Positions 36,755-48,062 of a stretch of 64,000 nt of DNA are shown one piece after another. Every line of letters begins with the position of its first letter. Within the stretch, counting starts at the first letter, position 1. Under the pieces are notes generated by a model. The model was not told the origin of the DNA, did no database searches, and saw only the letters and a program-made list of their open reading frames with translations. The DNA is taken from positions 852,501-916,500 of the forward strand of contig CM020519.1 in the NCBI GenBank assembly GCA_009823395.1. The letters are read 5' to 3'. The DNA comes from Thamnaconus septentrionalis. Lineage: Eukaryota > Chordata > Actinopteri > Tetraodontiformes > Monacanthidae. Position numbers and translations under genes: made by a program.

Positions 36755-38319
36755 CTACATGCTGCTCTTCTTGTGGATGTAGTTTCCTCCAGCAGTGATG
36801 ATGTTCCTCACAGCACTGAGGAGCAGGGAGTCCACCTTGTCGTCCAGGTTGATCTCCTCATGGTAGTTCTTCACTGGGAAGATGCAGTTCATAGGAATCC
36901 CCACGTCAGCCTGGAACTGCTCCATCTGATCCAAACATACACAAGGTCTCAGTTAATAAGGCCTTGATCAGACTGCCAGTCAAAATCCGATTTTTAGCCT
37001 GTCCAGATTGAAACTGGATGGCTCTTTTGTGGTCTGAACAGTCACAAACCACATGAATTTTTACAAGACGGATTGAAACCACATTCAGGGGGTAGTTTCA
37101 GATCGTGTTTGGACAGATCCGTCTCAGTCTGAACAGCTCCAAACACACCGATCGGTTTGGACTGTCACTCTGTGTGACCAGAGCGCGACTTTCGAGAGGG
37201 AGACTTTCGGAGCTGTGACGTAATGGAGGTGACAGAAGCAGTGGAAAACGGCAGTCCCTAGACAGAGGAGGAAACTATTGCCTCATCAGTCTGTGGGGAG
37301 ATCGCTCCATTCAAGTGAAGCTCCAGGGCACGTATCGCGACGATCGCAACAAGTAATGCTGTCGCAATTGTATTACACCACACACTACACGCGCTGGACG
37401 AAGCCTTCGCTCCGACGCCGTTGCAACAGCAACCTGTCAGATCGGTCAATCATGCCCAATGTGAACAGAGCCAGATGCCATTTGGACACTTGCTAAAAAC
37501 AGTGTGGACAGTCATCCCAAAAAATCGGATTTCAGAAAGAATCTGATTGCAATCGGATTCGCCTGCAGTCTGAACGCAGCCCAAGTGTCAACGGTCCCAC
37601 TGTCCACTTCCTGTCTAGCAGGAAGTCAGTGCTGGTTTTCAGCAGTACCTTCTGCTTCACTGACTTCAGTCTGTAGACATTCTTCAGGTCGTCCTGGATC
37701 TCAGGACAAAGTTGATCAATTTTGGTCAGCAGGACCAACTGTGGGATACCTGTGGAGGTCAAGAGGGGTCAAAGGTCACACCCAGCAGGAGGTTCTCCAG
37801 GATAGTTCCTGCCACACTGCTGCTGGGGCTACTCTTCATTCTGAAACTGACTATGAGGCTCCGCCCTCAACAGGAAGTGACTCACCACGACTACTGGCTT
37901 CCTTCCTGATGTCCTGAATCTTGTGCAGAGTTTTTTCCTTGACTGTGTTCGGTCCTTTGTCGGCAGGAACGACACAAACCAGCACGTGCACTTTGTCCCT
38001 GAAGGTGGGAGACTTGTTGTAGAACTGACTGTTGTCCTCTGACAGTTTACTGTCAGGGTTGAACTGGAGGACAGAAGACAGAGTTCAGCAGGTGGAACCA
38101 CACAGGAGAGTCAGGAGGTCTGCAGCTGCTCTACCGTGTAGCCGTCCTTCACATGACCATCCAGCACCAGCCTGACGTCCTCCACCAGAACCCCTCCTGA
38201 GTCCTCCAGACCCATCATGTCACAGAAGACCAAGGGACAGTCGGAGTCCTGGTCCTTCTGGAGCTGATAGCCTGTGAACTACATATGTACTTTACATGTA
38301 TACCTATATATGTATAGTA

Positions 38320-38382
<63 letters not shown>

Positions 38383-39698
38383 TACACACACACACATTGT
38401 GTTAACTCATTTATTTATAAACGTCGACAATTATTTTATTTATTCACATCCTGTTTTACTTTTTATTTATTTATTTAATTTTTTTATTTTTGGGTCGGCG
38501 GACTAGAATGTTGAGGCAGGAAACGCAAAAATGTTAGCGAACTTTTACTGGCACAACTCTGAGTCAATTTTAGCTTGGACCTTTTCAGGCTTTGTGTTCG
38601 AAAGTTACTCGAAGCAGACGTTGAACTCTGTCGTTCATCCACACCATCTTTTCAAAAGCGATCTTTCTTTCTTACAAGCTACTGCTTCTGCAAACATGGC
38701 GCGCTTCAGGCGTTCTTCTTCTTCTTCCGCCTTCAAGGAATAAACTTGCGGGCCACACCAGGCCGGGCATAGGTACGACATCGATTTCAGTCGTTTCCAG
38801 CCGCGTATCCGTGTAAACGGGATTTATTTTTATTTTATTTTTATTTTATTTTTTACACGTTTTTTTTTCGAGTATCCAGCCCTAATATAGCCCTAACATA
38901 TATATATATACATATATATATGTGTGTGTGTGCACACACACACACACACAGTTTGGGCCAGTTAGTCTGCTGATCCAGACTGAGATGAAGGAGAACCAGG
39001 TTAGGCAGCTTCCTTGGTCTGCCCACTAGAGGGCGAACACTCCATTCTAACTGCGTCACAGGCAGCTGAGAAGCTGCTCTCTCACTCTGTCCTGGATCTG
39101 ATCACCTGCTGCCAGGCAGGTTCACATTTTCTCCAGATGCAGGAGGAACTATCAGTAATGCTGAGATGTTGGAAGGTTGGTGATGATCAGAACTGTTTTT
39201 ACCTTTTTGGTGAAACCTCTCTCCGTGATGTTGGCCACCAGGGCCTGGTTGTACATCCTGCCCAGAAGGGCTCTTTGGATGCTGTTGACAAAACTGGACT
39301 TTCCCGCTCCAACTGGTCCATAAAGAAGAACCCTGATCTTCTGGCCTTCAACAGGAGACTTGTAGTTCTTGATGTAATGCAGAGGTTCCTCTGAGTTCCT
39401 GCTCAGAAGAAGACAGGCACAACAAAACCTCACTTTGCACTTTAACCCTAAACCCCCGGAGTTTAAGAAAAACCGAGGTGTGCAGACACTCACGTCCAGT
39501 TTATTTTCCTCCACGGGGTGCTGAGGACTGAAGACACGTTCACATGTTACATGTCACAGTTATCACCACAGCACCGAGCTCCAAATATGAAAGCACATTC
39601 ACACAAAACTGCTCATGAAAATCTCAATGGAAGATGTTTTCAGAAAACTTACATGGATCAGGCTTTGGTGGCTGAGGTTTGGACTCAAAAATTCCCAT
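36755..39698 (-). CDS. ifi44: Interferon-induced protein 44-like GTPase, copy B
   Basis: Same seven-exon structure as copy A: 39653-39698, 39494-39527, 39203-39398, 38135-38278, 37886-38063, 37649-37749 and 36755-36925; 289 residues. Exon 1 is the longer form (MGIFESKPQPPKPDP). The motifs GPVGAGKSS, DMMG and TKID are kept. The C-terminus stops early (KKSSM), ten residues before copies C and D. Intron 4 is expanded by TA/GT repeats and AT-rich inserted DNA (38300-38930), and intron 6 by an inverted-repeat element (about 36957-37585). The frame is intact throughout. Confidence 0.85.
36957..37585. mobile_element. Inverted-repeat DNA element in intron 6 of copy B
   Basis: About 630 bases absent from the same intron of copies A, C and D. 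It begins GGCCTTGATCAGACTGCC and ends with a rough complement (GCAGTCTGAACGCAGCC), with further inverted AATCCGATT words inside. It has no coding capacity. It is probably a non-autonomous DNA transposon; the superfamily is uncertain. Confidence 0.6.
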
Positions 39699-39818
39699 GG
39701 TGAAGATCAACCTGCCCAGAGTCCAGTTGAATGTCAGGAGTGAAGTTGAAAGTATCGGCAGACGAGACAGACTGAGTTTCAAGAGACACCACTGCAGTCA
39801 ACCACTGAAAGGAATTAC

Positions 39819-39828
39819 TTTCACTTTC
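39819..39828 (-). promoter_or_regulatory. ISRE upstream of IFI44-like copy B
   Basis: TTTCACTTTC (GAAAGTGAAA on the gene strand), 121-130 bases upstream of the ATG at 39698. Confidence 0.72.
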
Positions 39829-40177
39829 ATGTTTACCATGTTAAGATCACAAATATCCACCAGTCAGATCTGTTTCACACCCAGCGCCCTCATCGGTCAT
39901 AGACAAAACAAAATATTTGCTGTTGACAAAACCAAGAACTATCCCTGCTGGACACTTCAGTCAGTCGTCAGTTGTACTCTCGGGTTCTGGTGCTTGTTCT
40001 GTATTCTGGCACCAACATCTTTGACTTGTTCCAGTCAGTAAACTAATTGTGTTTCAGGATAACAATGCAACCAACAGACAACTGAAAACAATCAAACAAA
40101 CCTGTGGTCAATAACAGTGATACTTGCACCACACGTGAGCTAGTGGGCACCTTCAACTGTATGTTCAGGTGCAGGGA

Positions 40178-40207
40178 CCCCGATATAGCTTTACAGTTAT
40201 ATCGGGG
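40178..40207. repeat. 10-bp hairpin in the IFI44-like unit
   Basis: CCCCGATATA, a ten-base spacer, then TATATCGGGG. It recurs at 45710-45739 and 50266-50295 with one spacer change. Only a remnant is visible near copy A. Confidence 0.85.
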
Positions 40208-41440
40208 CCACACATAAACAGGCTTTAATATTTGGCAGAAAACCACCCAATCTGGCAACCGCAAGCTGCCTGTCTGGCGCTCCAACAAATGCGTCACTAT
40301 CAGAAGTCACAACAACGGGAACTGCCCATTGGTCTAATCTCCCATTACAGTTGGGGTTACAGTTGGAGAGGTCGGACAATAGGCAACTCGTTGGACTAAT
40401 GGAAGGTCGGGCTAATGCTAATGCTATGCTCCCCACAACAACATCCTAGTACACATGGACCAGGAAGGCAGCACTAGTAGCTCGGAATGCTGTCATACGA
40501 CCATTTGATAGAATGTTGGAAAAGTCAGCACCGACCCAGACGGTGATGCAGCTGACTAGAAAAAGATGAATGTTAACAGTTCAGCACTTTGAATATTGTA
40601 CTTTGAGGTCCAACCTTGGCTTCCTACCACAGCCTGGTTCCTACCTCAGATTGTGTTGTGTGGCCTTTATATTTGTATGCCTGCACTGGGATAGTTTTTT
40701 AGTATTTGTTTGGGTTCCTTTTTAGTTTGAGTGAAATGGAATCAAATGTGAATTGTTTCCAGGTAGGTTTGGAAAAGTATAGCAATGAGAAACATTTGCA
40801 CCTTCATCACCACAGCCCTGTTTTTGTGTTCATCACAAAGAGCCTGAAGACTGAGGGCTGTCCTCTCAGTGCTGCTGTCTGTCCAGTCCTGGTTGGATTA
40901 GGATTCAAAGTTGATCTGAAGATTAATCTGACACAGTTTCAGTGTTAAAACTGATCAAATAGTTGCTGTCTGTGGTTCTGGATGGACTCTGTCAATAATG
41001 TTGACAAATAACAGCTGGCAGCAAAGTAATGGAGAAACAATGAGTTCATGAACTGTAGCTCCAGATGTGGAATTAAGAACTGAACTGAGTTGATTTTAAA
41101 ATGTGTGAACTGAACTTTGAACCAGTTCAGGTAGAAAGTGAACTTTCCCAACACTGCCAGGTTGACTTGGACTTGGGGACTTGCAGGTCGCCTCCACTGG
41201 CAGGTCAGGAGCTGGAGCTGGTGGAAGAGGTCCAGCTGAGTCCTCAGAGCTCCACACGACCAGAACCAGAACCAGAACCAGAACTGGCTGGCTGCTAACT
41301 CACCAACTGGCATCTGGTGCAGCAGGTACAGCGCACACACACACACACACACACACGCACACACAGAGGAGGACTGAAAACGTAGTACCATCAGGGGCCT
41401 ACTGGTGGAGGCAGAGGTCCAGTGTCACTGAAGATCTAAC

Positions 41441-41497
<57 letters not shown>

Positions 41498-41586
41498 CTT
41501 TGGTGAGAAATGGCGCCCCCTCCTGTTGCTTGGCTGGTTCAGAAGTTTCTTTGCGTCATTATAACCTGAGATTCTCTCCACTGCAG

Positions 41587-41870
41587 GTTTCACTGTGGCT
41601 CGCATGGACGGAGGTGGGAGGAGTCTCGTCCACGTCAGCGAGATGGAGGTTACGCAAGGTAGACACACATTGGCCCGGTCGAGCTGTCAATCATATGAGC
41701 CACGCCCCCTGACCTGCTCTCTGCCGATTGGTGCGGCAGGGCTCAGGGCGGGAGACCAGGTCCTGGAGGTGAACGGGTCAACTGTCTCTGGCCTGGACCT
41801 GAACCTGCTGCAGTGTCTCTTCAGCCAGCAGGGGGAGCTCCAGCTGCGACTGCGCAGGTCCCAGGAGCCG

Positions 41871-41905
<35 letters not shown>

Positions 41906-41943
41906 GGACGTCCAGGCCTGGATCAGCAGCTGCGCCTGCCCAG
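41587..41943 (+). pseudogene. Displaced TIAM PDZ-domain exons, copy 1
   Basis: Two exons with good splice sites, 41587-41658 (FTVARMDGGGRSLVHVSEME) and 41740-41943 ([29 protein letters not shown]). Together they form a TIAM-type PDZ domain with the carboxylate-loop equivalent GFTV. Both are phase 1-1. They are preceded at 41497-41504 by GACTTTG|GT, the end of the tiam exon that precedes the PDZ, fused to a GT repeat. No other TIAM exon is near, so no full gene can be built here. An in-frame GCT run near the end codes poly-Ala. I read it as a duplicated gene fragment. Confidence 0.75.
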
Positions 41944-42504
41944 GTGTGGAGTAATAATAATAGTAATAATACAAACAAAATGTGGACAAAATGAACGGAC
42001 TTTGATGTTTCCGCCATATTACAGATCACATCAACGATCCCAACAAATAATATTTTTATTTATTTATTTTTATTGTATACAAATACAGATTTCAATTTGA
42101 AAAAAATAAAATAAAATAAATAAATAAGATGATTTGCTTTGTAGCTGCTGTGATCTGTCACCCTCTTGAGGTCAAGAGGAGTCAAACAGTGTGGCTCTTT
42201 TTCGGCAGGAGGATGGACCTGCTGTCAGCGCCCCCTGCAGGCGGACTGATGTAAGTCAAAGTGCCACAACTGACTATTTGTCACAGTATTATGTCGTTAT
42301 TCTGGCTACATATTAGAGATTTGATGCCGTCCTCTCAGGTCTCTCCAGTCTGCTTGGACCTGGCAGACTGGTTCCACACCACAACACCCCAGTGGATTCA
42401 GTCTTCAGGCTGCTGGAGCCCTTAAAAACCACCAAGTATATATAAAAATATATATAAATAATTCCAAAAAACAATTTTGGATTTTCAGACAATAAGATAA
42501 TTTC

Positions 42505-45228
42505 TTATAATTGCTGCATAAAATTCAGAAGCTGGTCTTTGCTGCTCTTCTTGTGGATGTAGTCTCCTCCAGCAGCGATGATGTTCCTCACAGCACTGAG
42601 GACCAGGGAGTCCACCTCCTGGTCCAGGTCGATCTCCTCATGGTAGTTCTTCACTGGGAAGATGCAGTTCATAGGAATCCCCACCTCAGCCTGGAACTGC
42701 TCCATCTGATCCAAACACACACAAGGTCTCAGTTATTTAGTGTCAATGGTCCCACTGTCCACTTCCTGTCTAGCAGGAAGTCAGTGCTGGTTTTCAGCAG
42801 TACCTTCTGCTTCACTGACTGGAGTCTGTAGACATTCTTCAGGTCGTCCTGGATCTCAGGACAAAGTTTGTCAATTTTGGTCAGCAGGACCAACTGTGGG
42901 ATACCTGCAGAGGTCAAGAGGGGTCAAAGGTCAGACCCAGCAGAAGGTTCTCCAGGATATTTCCTGCCACACTGCTGGGTCTACTCTTCATTCTGAAACT
43001 GACTATGAGGCTCCGCCCTCAACAGGAAGTGACTCACCACGACTACTGGCTTCCTTCCTGATGTCCTGAATCTTGAGCAGAGTTTTTTCCTTGACTATGT
43101 TCGGTCCTTTGTCGGCAGGAACGACACAAACCAGCACGTGCACTTTGTCGCTGAAGGTGGGAGACTTGTTGTAGAACTGACTGTTGTCCTCTGACAGTTT
43201 AGTTTTAGGGTTGAACTGGAGGACAGAAGACAGAGTTCAGCAGGTGGAACCACACAGGAGAGTCAGGAGGTCTGCAGCTGCTCTACCGTGTAGCCGTCCT
43301 TCACATGACCATCCAGCACCAGCCTGACGTCCTCCACCAGAACCCCTTCCAAGTCATCCAGACCCATCATGTCATAGAAGACCAAGGGACAGTAGGAGAC
43401 CTCATCTTTCAGGACCTGGTAGCCTGTGAACTACACATGTACATAATTTATATACATATATATGTCTATATATATATATGAATGTATATATATATTTGTA
43501 TGTATATATATATGCATATAAATGTATGTATATAAATGTATGTATATATGTATATATACTTATATATGTATATTTTTGATTTTTGTACACATGGAGAGAG
43601 AGAGAGACCAGTTTGGGCCAGTTCGGGGGCGTCCCCATAGCACCGCCTCTCCTCGCCTCGCCACGGTGCGGTTGTAGAGCGGCCTCACTGGCCGCTACAC
43701 AGTTGTAGGGGGCGCCGTTTTGGTACCTCAAGCGCTCAGGGTCCAAGCGAGACGAGGCGAGTTTAGTGGTGACGTAGCGACGAGCAGGGCACTGGATTGG
43801 CTCAGTGTCCTCGTCGATTTTCCCTGTCGGAGCGGACACTGACGCCAACTCCTTCCACACGGAACTTCCGTGTTCGCGAGTGTGTTCAACCATATTGCGG
43901 CGCCGAGCGGCAACGGCGGCGCTCGGAACAAACCGAGTTGCTCCTGCGTGAGGCGCGTTAAGCTAGGGAATCCCAGGAGTCTCGAGACGAGAGGAAATAC
44001 GGATTGGTCGAGAGGACGTGGCTCTTGGCCGCGAGGAAGCCTCGAACACCGCGGCATAAAGTCGTCCGTGGCTCGCTAGGGCAGCTATTTCTAATAAGGA
44101 GGCGTGTTTACTGTCTGTCTGTTTATTTTTAAGTAAATGCTATTTCCTGTTGTGTCTGTCTCGTGTTTACTTTTGGTGAGAATATAAAGGTTGAACTACA
44201 CCTTTACTCTCCCAGAAAACCAAACAAGAAATTATAAATGTTGCCTGCATAAATGATCAACTGTGACTTCAGTGAGGAAAAGTGTTCTTTCTTTAACAGA
44301 AAAGCATCCACAGACCGAGCAGCAGGTATGAAACAACCTCTACTTCGTCCATCGCTGCGCTGTCGTGTATCGCACAGAAATAATGCCGTCAAAAACATTG
44401 TCCCGCTTTACCGCGTCGACTCCGCCCACGGTCTCGTGATCCGGGGGCCAATGAGAACACAATCGAACCGTGGCGAGGCGAGGCGAGGCTATGAGAACAC
44501 GCCCTTAGTCTGCAGATCCAGACTGAGATGAAGGAGAACCAGGTTAGGCAGCTTCCTTGGTCTGGCCACTAGAGGGCGAACACTCCATTCTAACTGCGTC
44601 ACAGGCAGCTGAGAAGCTGCTCTCTCACTCTGTCCTGGATCTGATCACCTGCTGCCAGGCAGGTTCACATTTTCTCCAGATGCAGGAGGAACCATCAGTA
44701 ATGTTGAGATGTTGGAAGATTTGTGCTGATTGAAACTCTTCGTTTTTACCTCGTTGGTGAAACTTGTTCCCGTAATGTTGGCCACCAGGGCCTGGTTGTA
44801 CATCCTGCCCAGAAGGGCTCTTTGGATGCTGTTGACAAAACTGGACTTTCCCGCTCCAACTGGTCCATAAAGAAGAACCCTGATCTTCTGGCCTTCAACT
44901 GGAGGCTTGTAGTTCTTGACGTACTGCAGAGGTTCCTCTGTGTTCCTGCTCAGAAGAAGACAGGCACAACAAAACCTCACTTTGCACTTTAACCCTAAAC
45001 CCCCGGAGTTTAAGAAAAACCGAGGTGTGCAGACACTCACGTCCAGTTTATTTTCCTCCACTGGGTGCTGAGGACTGAAGACACGTTCACGTTACATGTC
45101 ACAGTTATCACCACAGCACCGAGCTCCAAATATGAAAGCACATTCACACAAAACTGCTCATGAAAATCTCAATGGAAGATGTTTTCAGAAAACTTACAGG
45201 GATCAGGTTTAGACTGAAATAGTCCCAT
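42505..45228 (-). CDS. ifi44: Interferon-induced protein 44-like GTPase, copy C
   Basis: Seven exons: 45198-45228, 45041-45074, 44750-44945, 43287-43430, 43038-43215, 42804-42904 and 42505-42705; 294 residues. The start is the short form MGLFQSKPDP. It has GPVGAGKSS, DMMG and TKID and the longer C-terminus that copy D shares (KDQLLNFMQQL). Intron 4 carries an inserted element of about 0.9 kb. On the - strand AATAAA signals lie at about 42055-42060, 450 bases after the stop. Confidence 0.86.
43625..44507. mobile_element. Inverted-repeat DNA element in intron 4 of copy C
   Basis: It interrupts the sequence CCAGTTAGTCTGC that is continuous in copies B and D. The left end (GGGGGCGTCC, then CCTCGCCTCGCCACGG) is complementary to the right end (CCGTGGCGAGGCGAGG, then ACGCCC). 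The target is TT/TTA. The interior is about 0.9 kb and I recognise no transposase, so it is non-autonomous. Confidence 0.65.
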
Positions 45229-45348
45229 GGTGAAGGTCAACCTGCCCAGAGTCCAGTTGACTGTCAGGAGTGAAGTTGAAAGTATCGGCAGACGAGACAG
45301 ACTGAGTTTCAAGAGACACCACTGCAGTCAACCACTGAAAGGAATTAC

Positions 45349-45358
45349 TTTCACTTTC
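45349..45358 (-). promoter_or_regulatory. ISRE upstream of IFI44-like copy C
   Basis: TTTCACTTTC (GAAAGTGAAA on the gene strand), 121-130 bases upstream of the ATG at 45228. Confidence 0.72.
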
Positions 45359-46871
45359 ATGTTTACCATGTTAAGATCACAAATATCCACCAGTCAGATC
45401 TGTTTCACACCCAGCGCCCTCATCGGTCATAGACAAAACAAAATATTTGCTGTTGACAAAACCAAGAACTATCCCTGCTGGACACTTCAGTCAGTCGTCA
45501 GTTGTACTCTCGGGTTCTGGTGCTTGTTCTGTATTCTGGCACCAACATCTTTGACTTGTTCCAGTCAGTAAACTAATTGTGTTTCAGGATAACAATGCAA
45601 CCAACAGACAACTGAAAAACAATCAAACAAACCTGTGGTCAATAACAGTGATACTTGCACCACACGTGAGCTAGTGGGCACCTTCAACTGTATGTTCAAG
45701 GTGCAGGGACCCCGATATAGCTTTACAGTTATATCGGGGCCAAACACACATAAACAGGCTTTAATATTTGGCAGAAAACCACCCAATCTGGCAACCGCAA
45801 GCTGCCTGTCTGGCGCTCCAACAAATGCGTCACTATCAGAAGTCACAACAACGGGAACTGCCCATTGGTCTAATCTCCCATTACAGTTGGGGTTACAGTT
45901 AGGAGAGGTCGGACCAATGGGCAACTCGTTGGACTAATGGAAGGTCGGGCTAATGCTAATGCTATGCTCCCCACAACAACATCCTAGTACACATGGACCA
46001 GGAAGGCAGCACTAGTAGCTCGGAATGCTGTCATACGACCATTTGATAGAATGTTGGAAAAGTCAGCACCGACCCAGACGGTGATGCAGCTGACTAGAAA
46101 AAGATGAATGTTAACAGTTCAGCACTTTGAATATTGTACTTTGAGGTCCAACCTTGGCTTCCTACCACAGCCTGGTTCCTACCTCAGATTGTGTTGTGTG
46201 GCCTTTATATTTGTATGCCTGCACTGGGATAGTTTTTTTAGTATTTGTTTGGGTTCCTTTTTAGTTTGAGTGAAATGGAATCAAATGTGAATTGTTTCCA
46301 GGTAGGTTTGGAAAAGTATAGCAATGAGAAACATTTGCACCTTCATCACCACAGCCCTGTTTTTGTGTTCATCACAAAGAGCCTGAAGACTGAGGGCTGT
46401 CCTCTCAGTGCTGCTGTCTGTCCAGTCCTGGTTGGATTAGGATTCAAAAGTTGATCTGAAGATTAATCTGACACAGTTTCAGTGTTAAAACTGATCAAAT
46501 AGTTGCTGTCTGTGGTTCTGTATGGACTCTGTCAATAATGTTGACAAATAACAGCTGGCAGCAAAGTAATGGAGAAACAATGAGTTCATGAACTGTAGCT
46601 CCAGATGTGGAATTAAGAACTGAACTGAGTTGATTTTAAAATGTGTGAACTGAACTTTGAACCAGTTCAGGTAGAAAGTGAACTTTCCCAACACTGCCAG
46701 GTTGACTTGGACTTGGGGACTTGCGAGGTCGCCTCCACTGGCAGGTCAGGAGCTGGAGCTGGTGGAAGAGGTCCAGCTGAGTCCTCAGAGCTCCACACGA
46801 CCAGAACCAGAACCAGAACCAGAACTGGCTGGCTGCTAACTCACCAACTGGCATCTGGTGCAGCAGGTACA

Positions 46872-46912
<41 letters not shown>

Positions 46913-46991
46913 CACAGAGGAGGACTGAAAACGTAGTACCATCAGGGGCCTACTGGTGGAGGCAGAGGTCCAGTGTCACTGAAGATCTAAC

Positions 46992-47038
<47 letters not shown>

Positions 47039-47135
47039 GTGTGTGACTTTGGTGAGAAATGGCGCCCCCTCCTGTTGCTTGGCTGGTTCAGAAGTTTCTT
47101 TGCGTCATTATAACCTGAGATTCTCTCCACTGCAG

Positions 47136-47419
47136 GTTTCACTGTGGCTCGCATGGACGGAGGTGGGAGGAGTCTCGTCCACGTCAGCGAGATGGAGGTT
47201 ACGCAAGGTAGACACACATTGGCCCGGTCGAGCTGTCAATCATATGAGCCACGCCCCCTGACCTGCTCTCTGCTGATTGGTGCGGCAGGGCTCAGGGCGG
47301 GAGACCAGGTCCTGGAGGTGAACGGGTCAACTGTCTCTGGCCTGGACCTGAACCTGCTGCAGTGTCTCTTCAGCCAGCAGGGGGAGCTCCAGCTGCGACT
47401 GCGCAGGTCCCAGGAGCCG

Positions 47420-47463
<44 letters not shown>

Positions 47464-47501
47464 GGACGTCCAGGCCTGGATCAGCAGCTGCGCCTGCCCA
47501 G
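47136..47501 (+). pseudogene. Displaced TIAM PDZ-domain exons, copy 2
   Basis: A near-identical duplicate of the 41.6 kb fragment, with exons 47136-47207 and 47289-47501. The in-frame GCT run is three units longer (13 against 10 Ala). Splice sites and phase 1-1 are kept. Being part of a recent tandem unit, its intact frame is weak evidence of function. Confidence 0.75.
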
Positions 47502-48062
47502 GTGTGGAGTAATAATAATAGTAATAATACAAACAAAATGTGGACAAAATGAACGGACTTTGATGTTTCCGCCATATTACAGATCACATCAACGATCCCA
47601 ACAAATAATATTTTTATTTATTTATTTTTATTGTATACAAATACAGATTTCAATTTGAAAAAAATAAAATAAAATAAATAAATAAGATGATTTGCTTTGT
47701 AGCTGCTGTGATCTGTCACCCTCTTGAGGTCAAGAGGAGTCAAACAGTGTGGCTCTTTTTCGGCAGGAGGATGGACCTGCTGTCAGCGCCCCCTGCAGGC
47801 GGACTGATGTAAGTCAAAGTGCCACAACTGACTATTTGTCACAGTATTATGTCGTTATTCTGGCTACATATTAGAGATTTGATGCCGTCCTCTCAGGTCT
47901 CTCCAGTCTGCTTGGACCTGGCAGACTGGTTCCACACCACAACACCCCAGTGGATTCAGTCTTCAGGCTGCTGGAGCCCTTAAAAACCACCAAGTATATA
48001 TAAAAATATATATAAATAATTCCAAAAAACAATTTTGGATTTTCAGACAATAAGATAATTTC

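Noticed and set aside
41101..41298. Open frame with ELELVEEVQLSPQ as a possible TIAM Ras-binding-domain exon
   Set aside because: No match to RBD residues that I can recognise, no convincing splice pair, and it is repeated only because the unit is duplicated.
43728..44057. Open frame on the - strand inside the copy C insertion
   Set aside because: Short, without transposase motifs; probably chance in GC-rich DNA.
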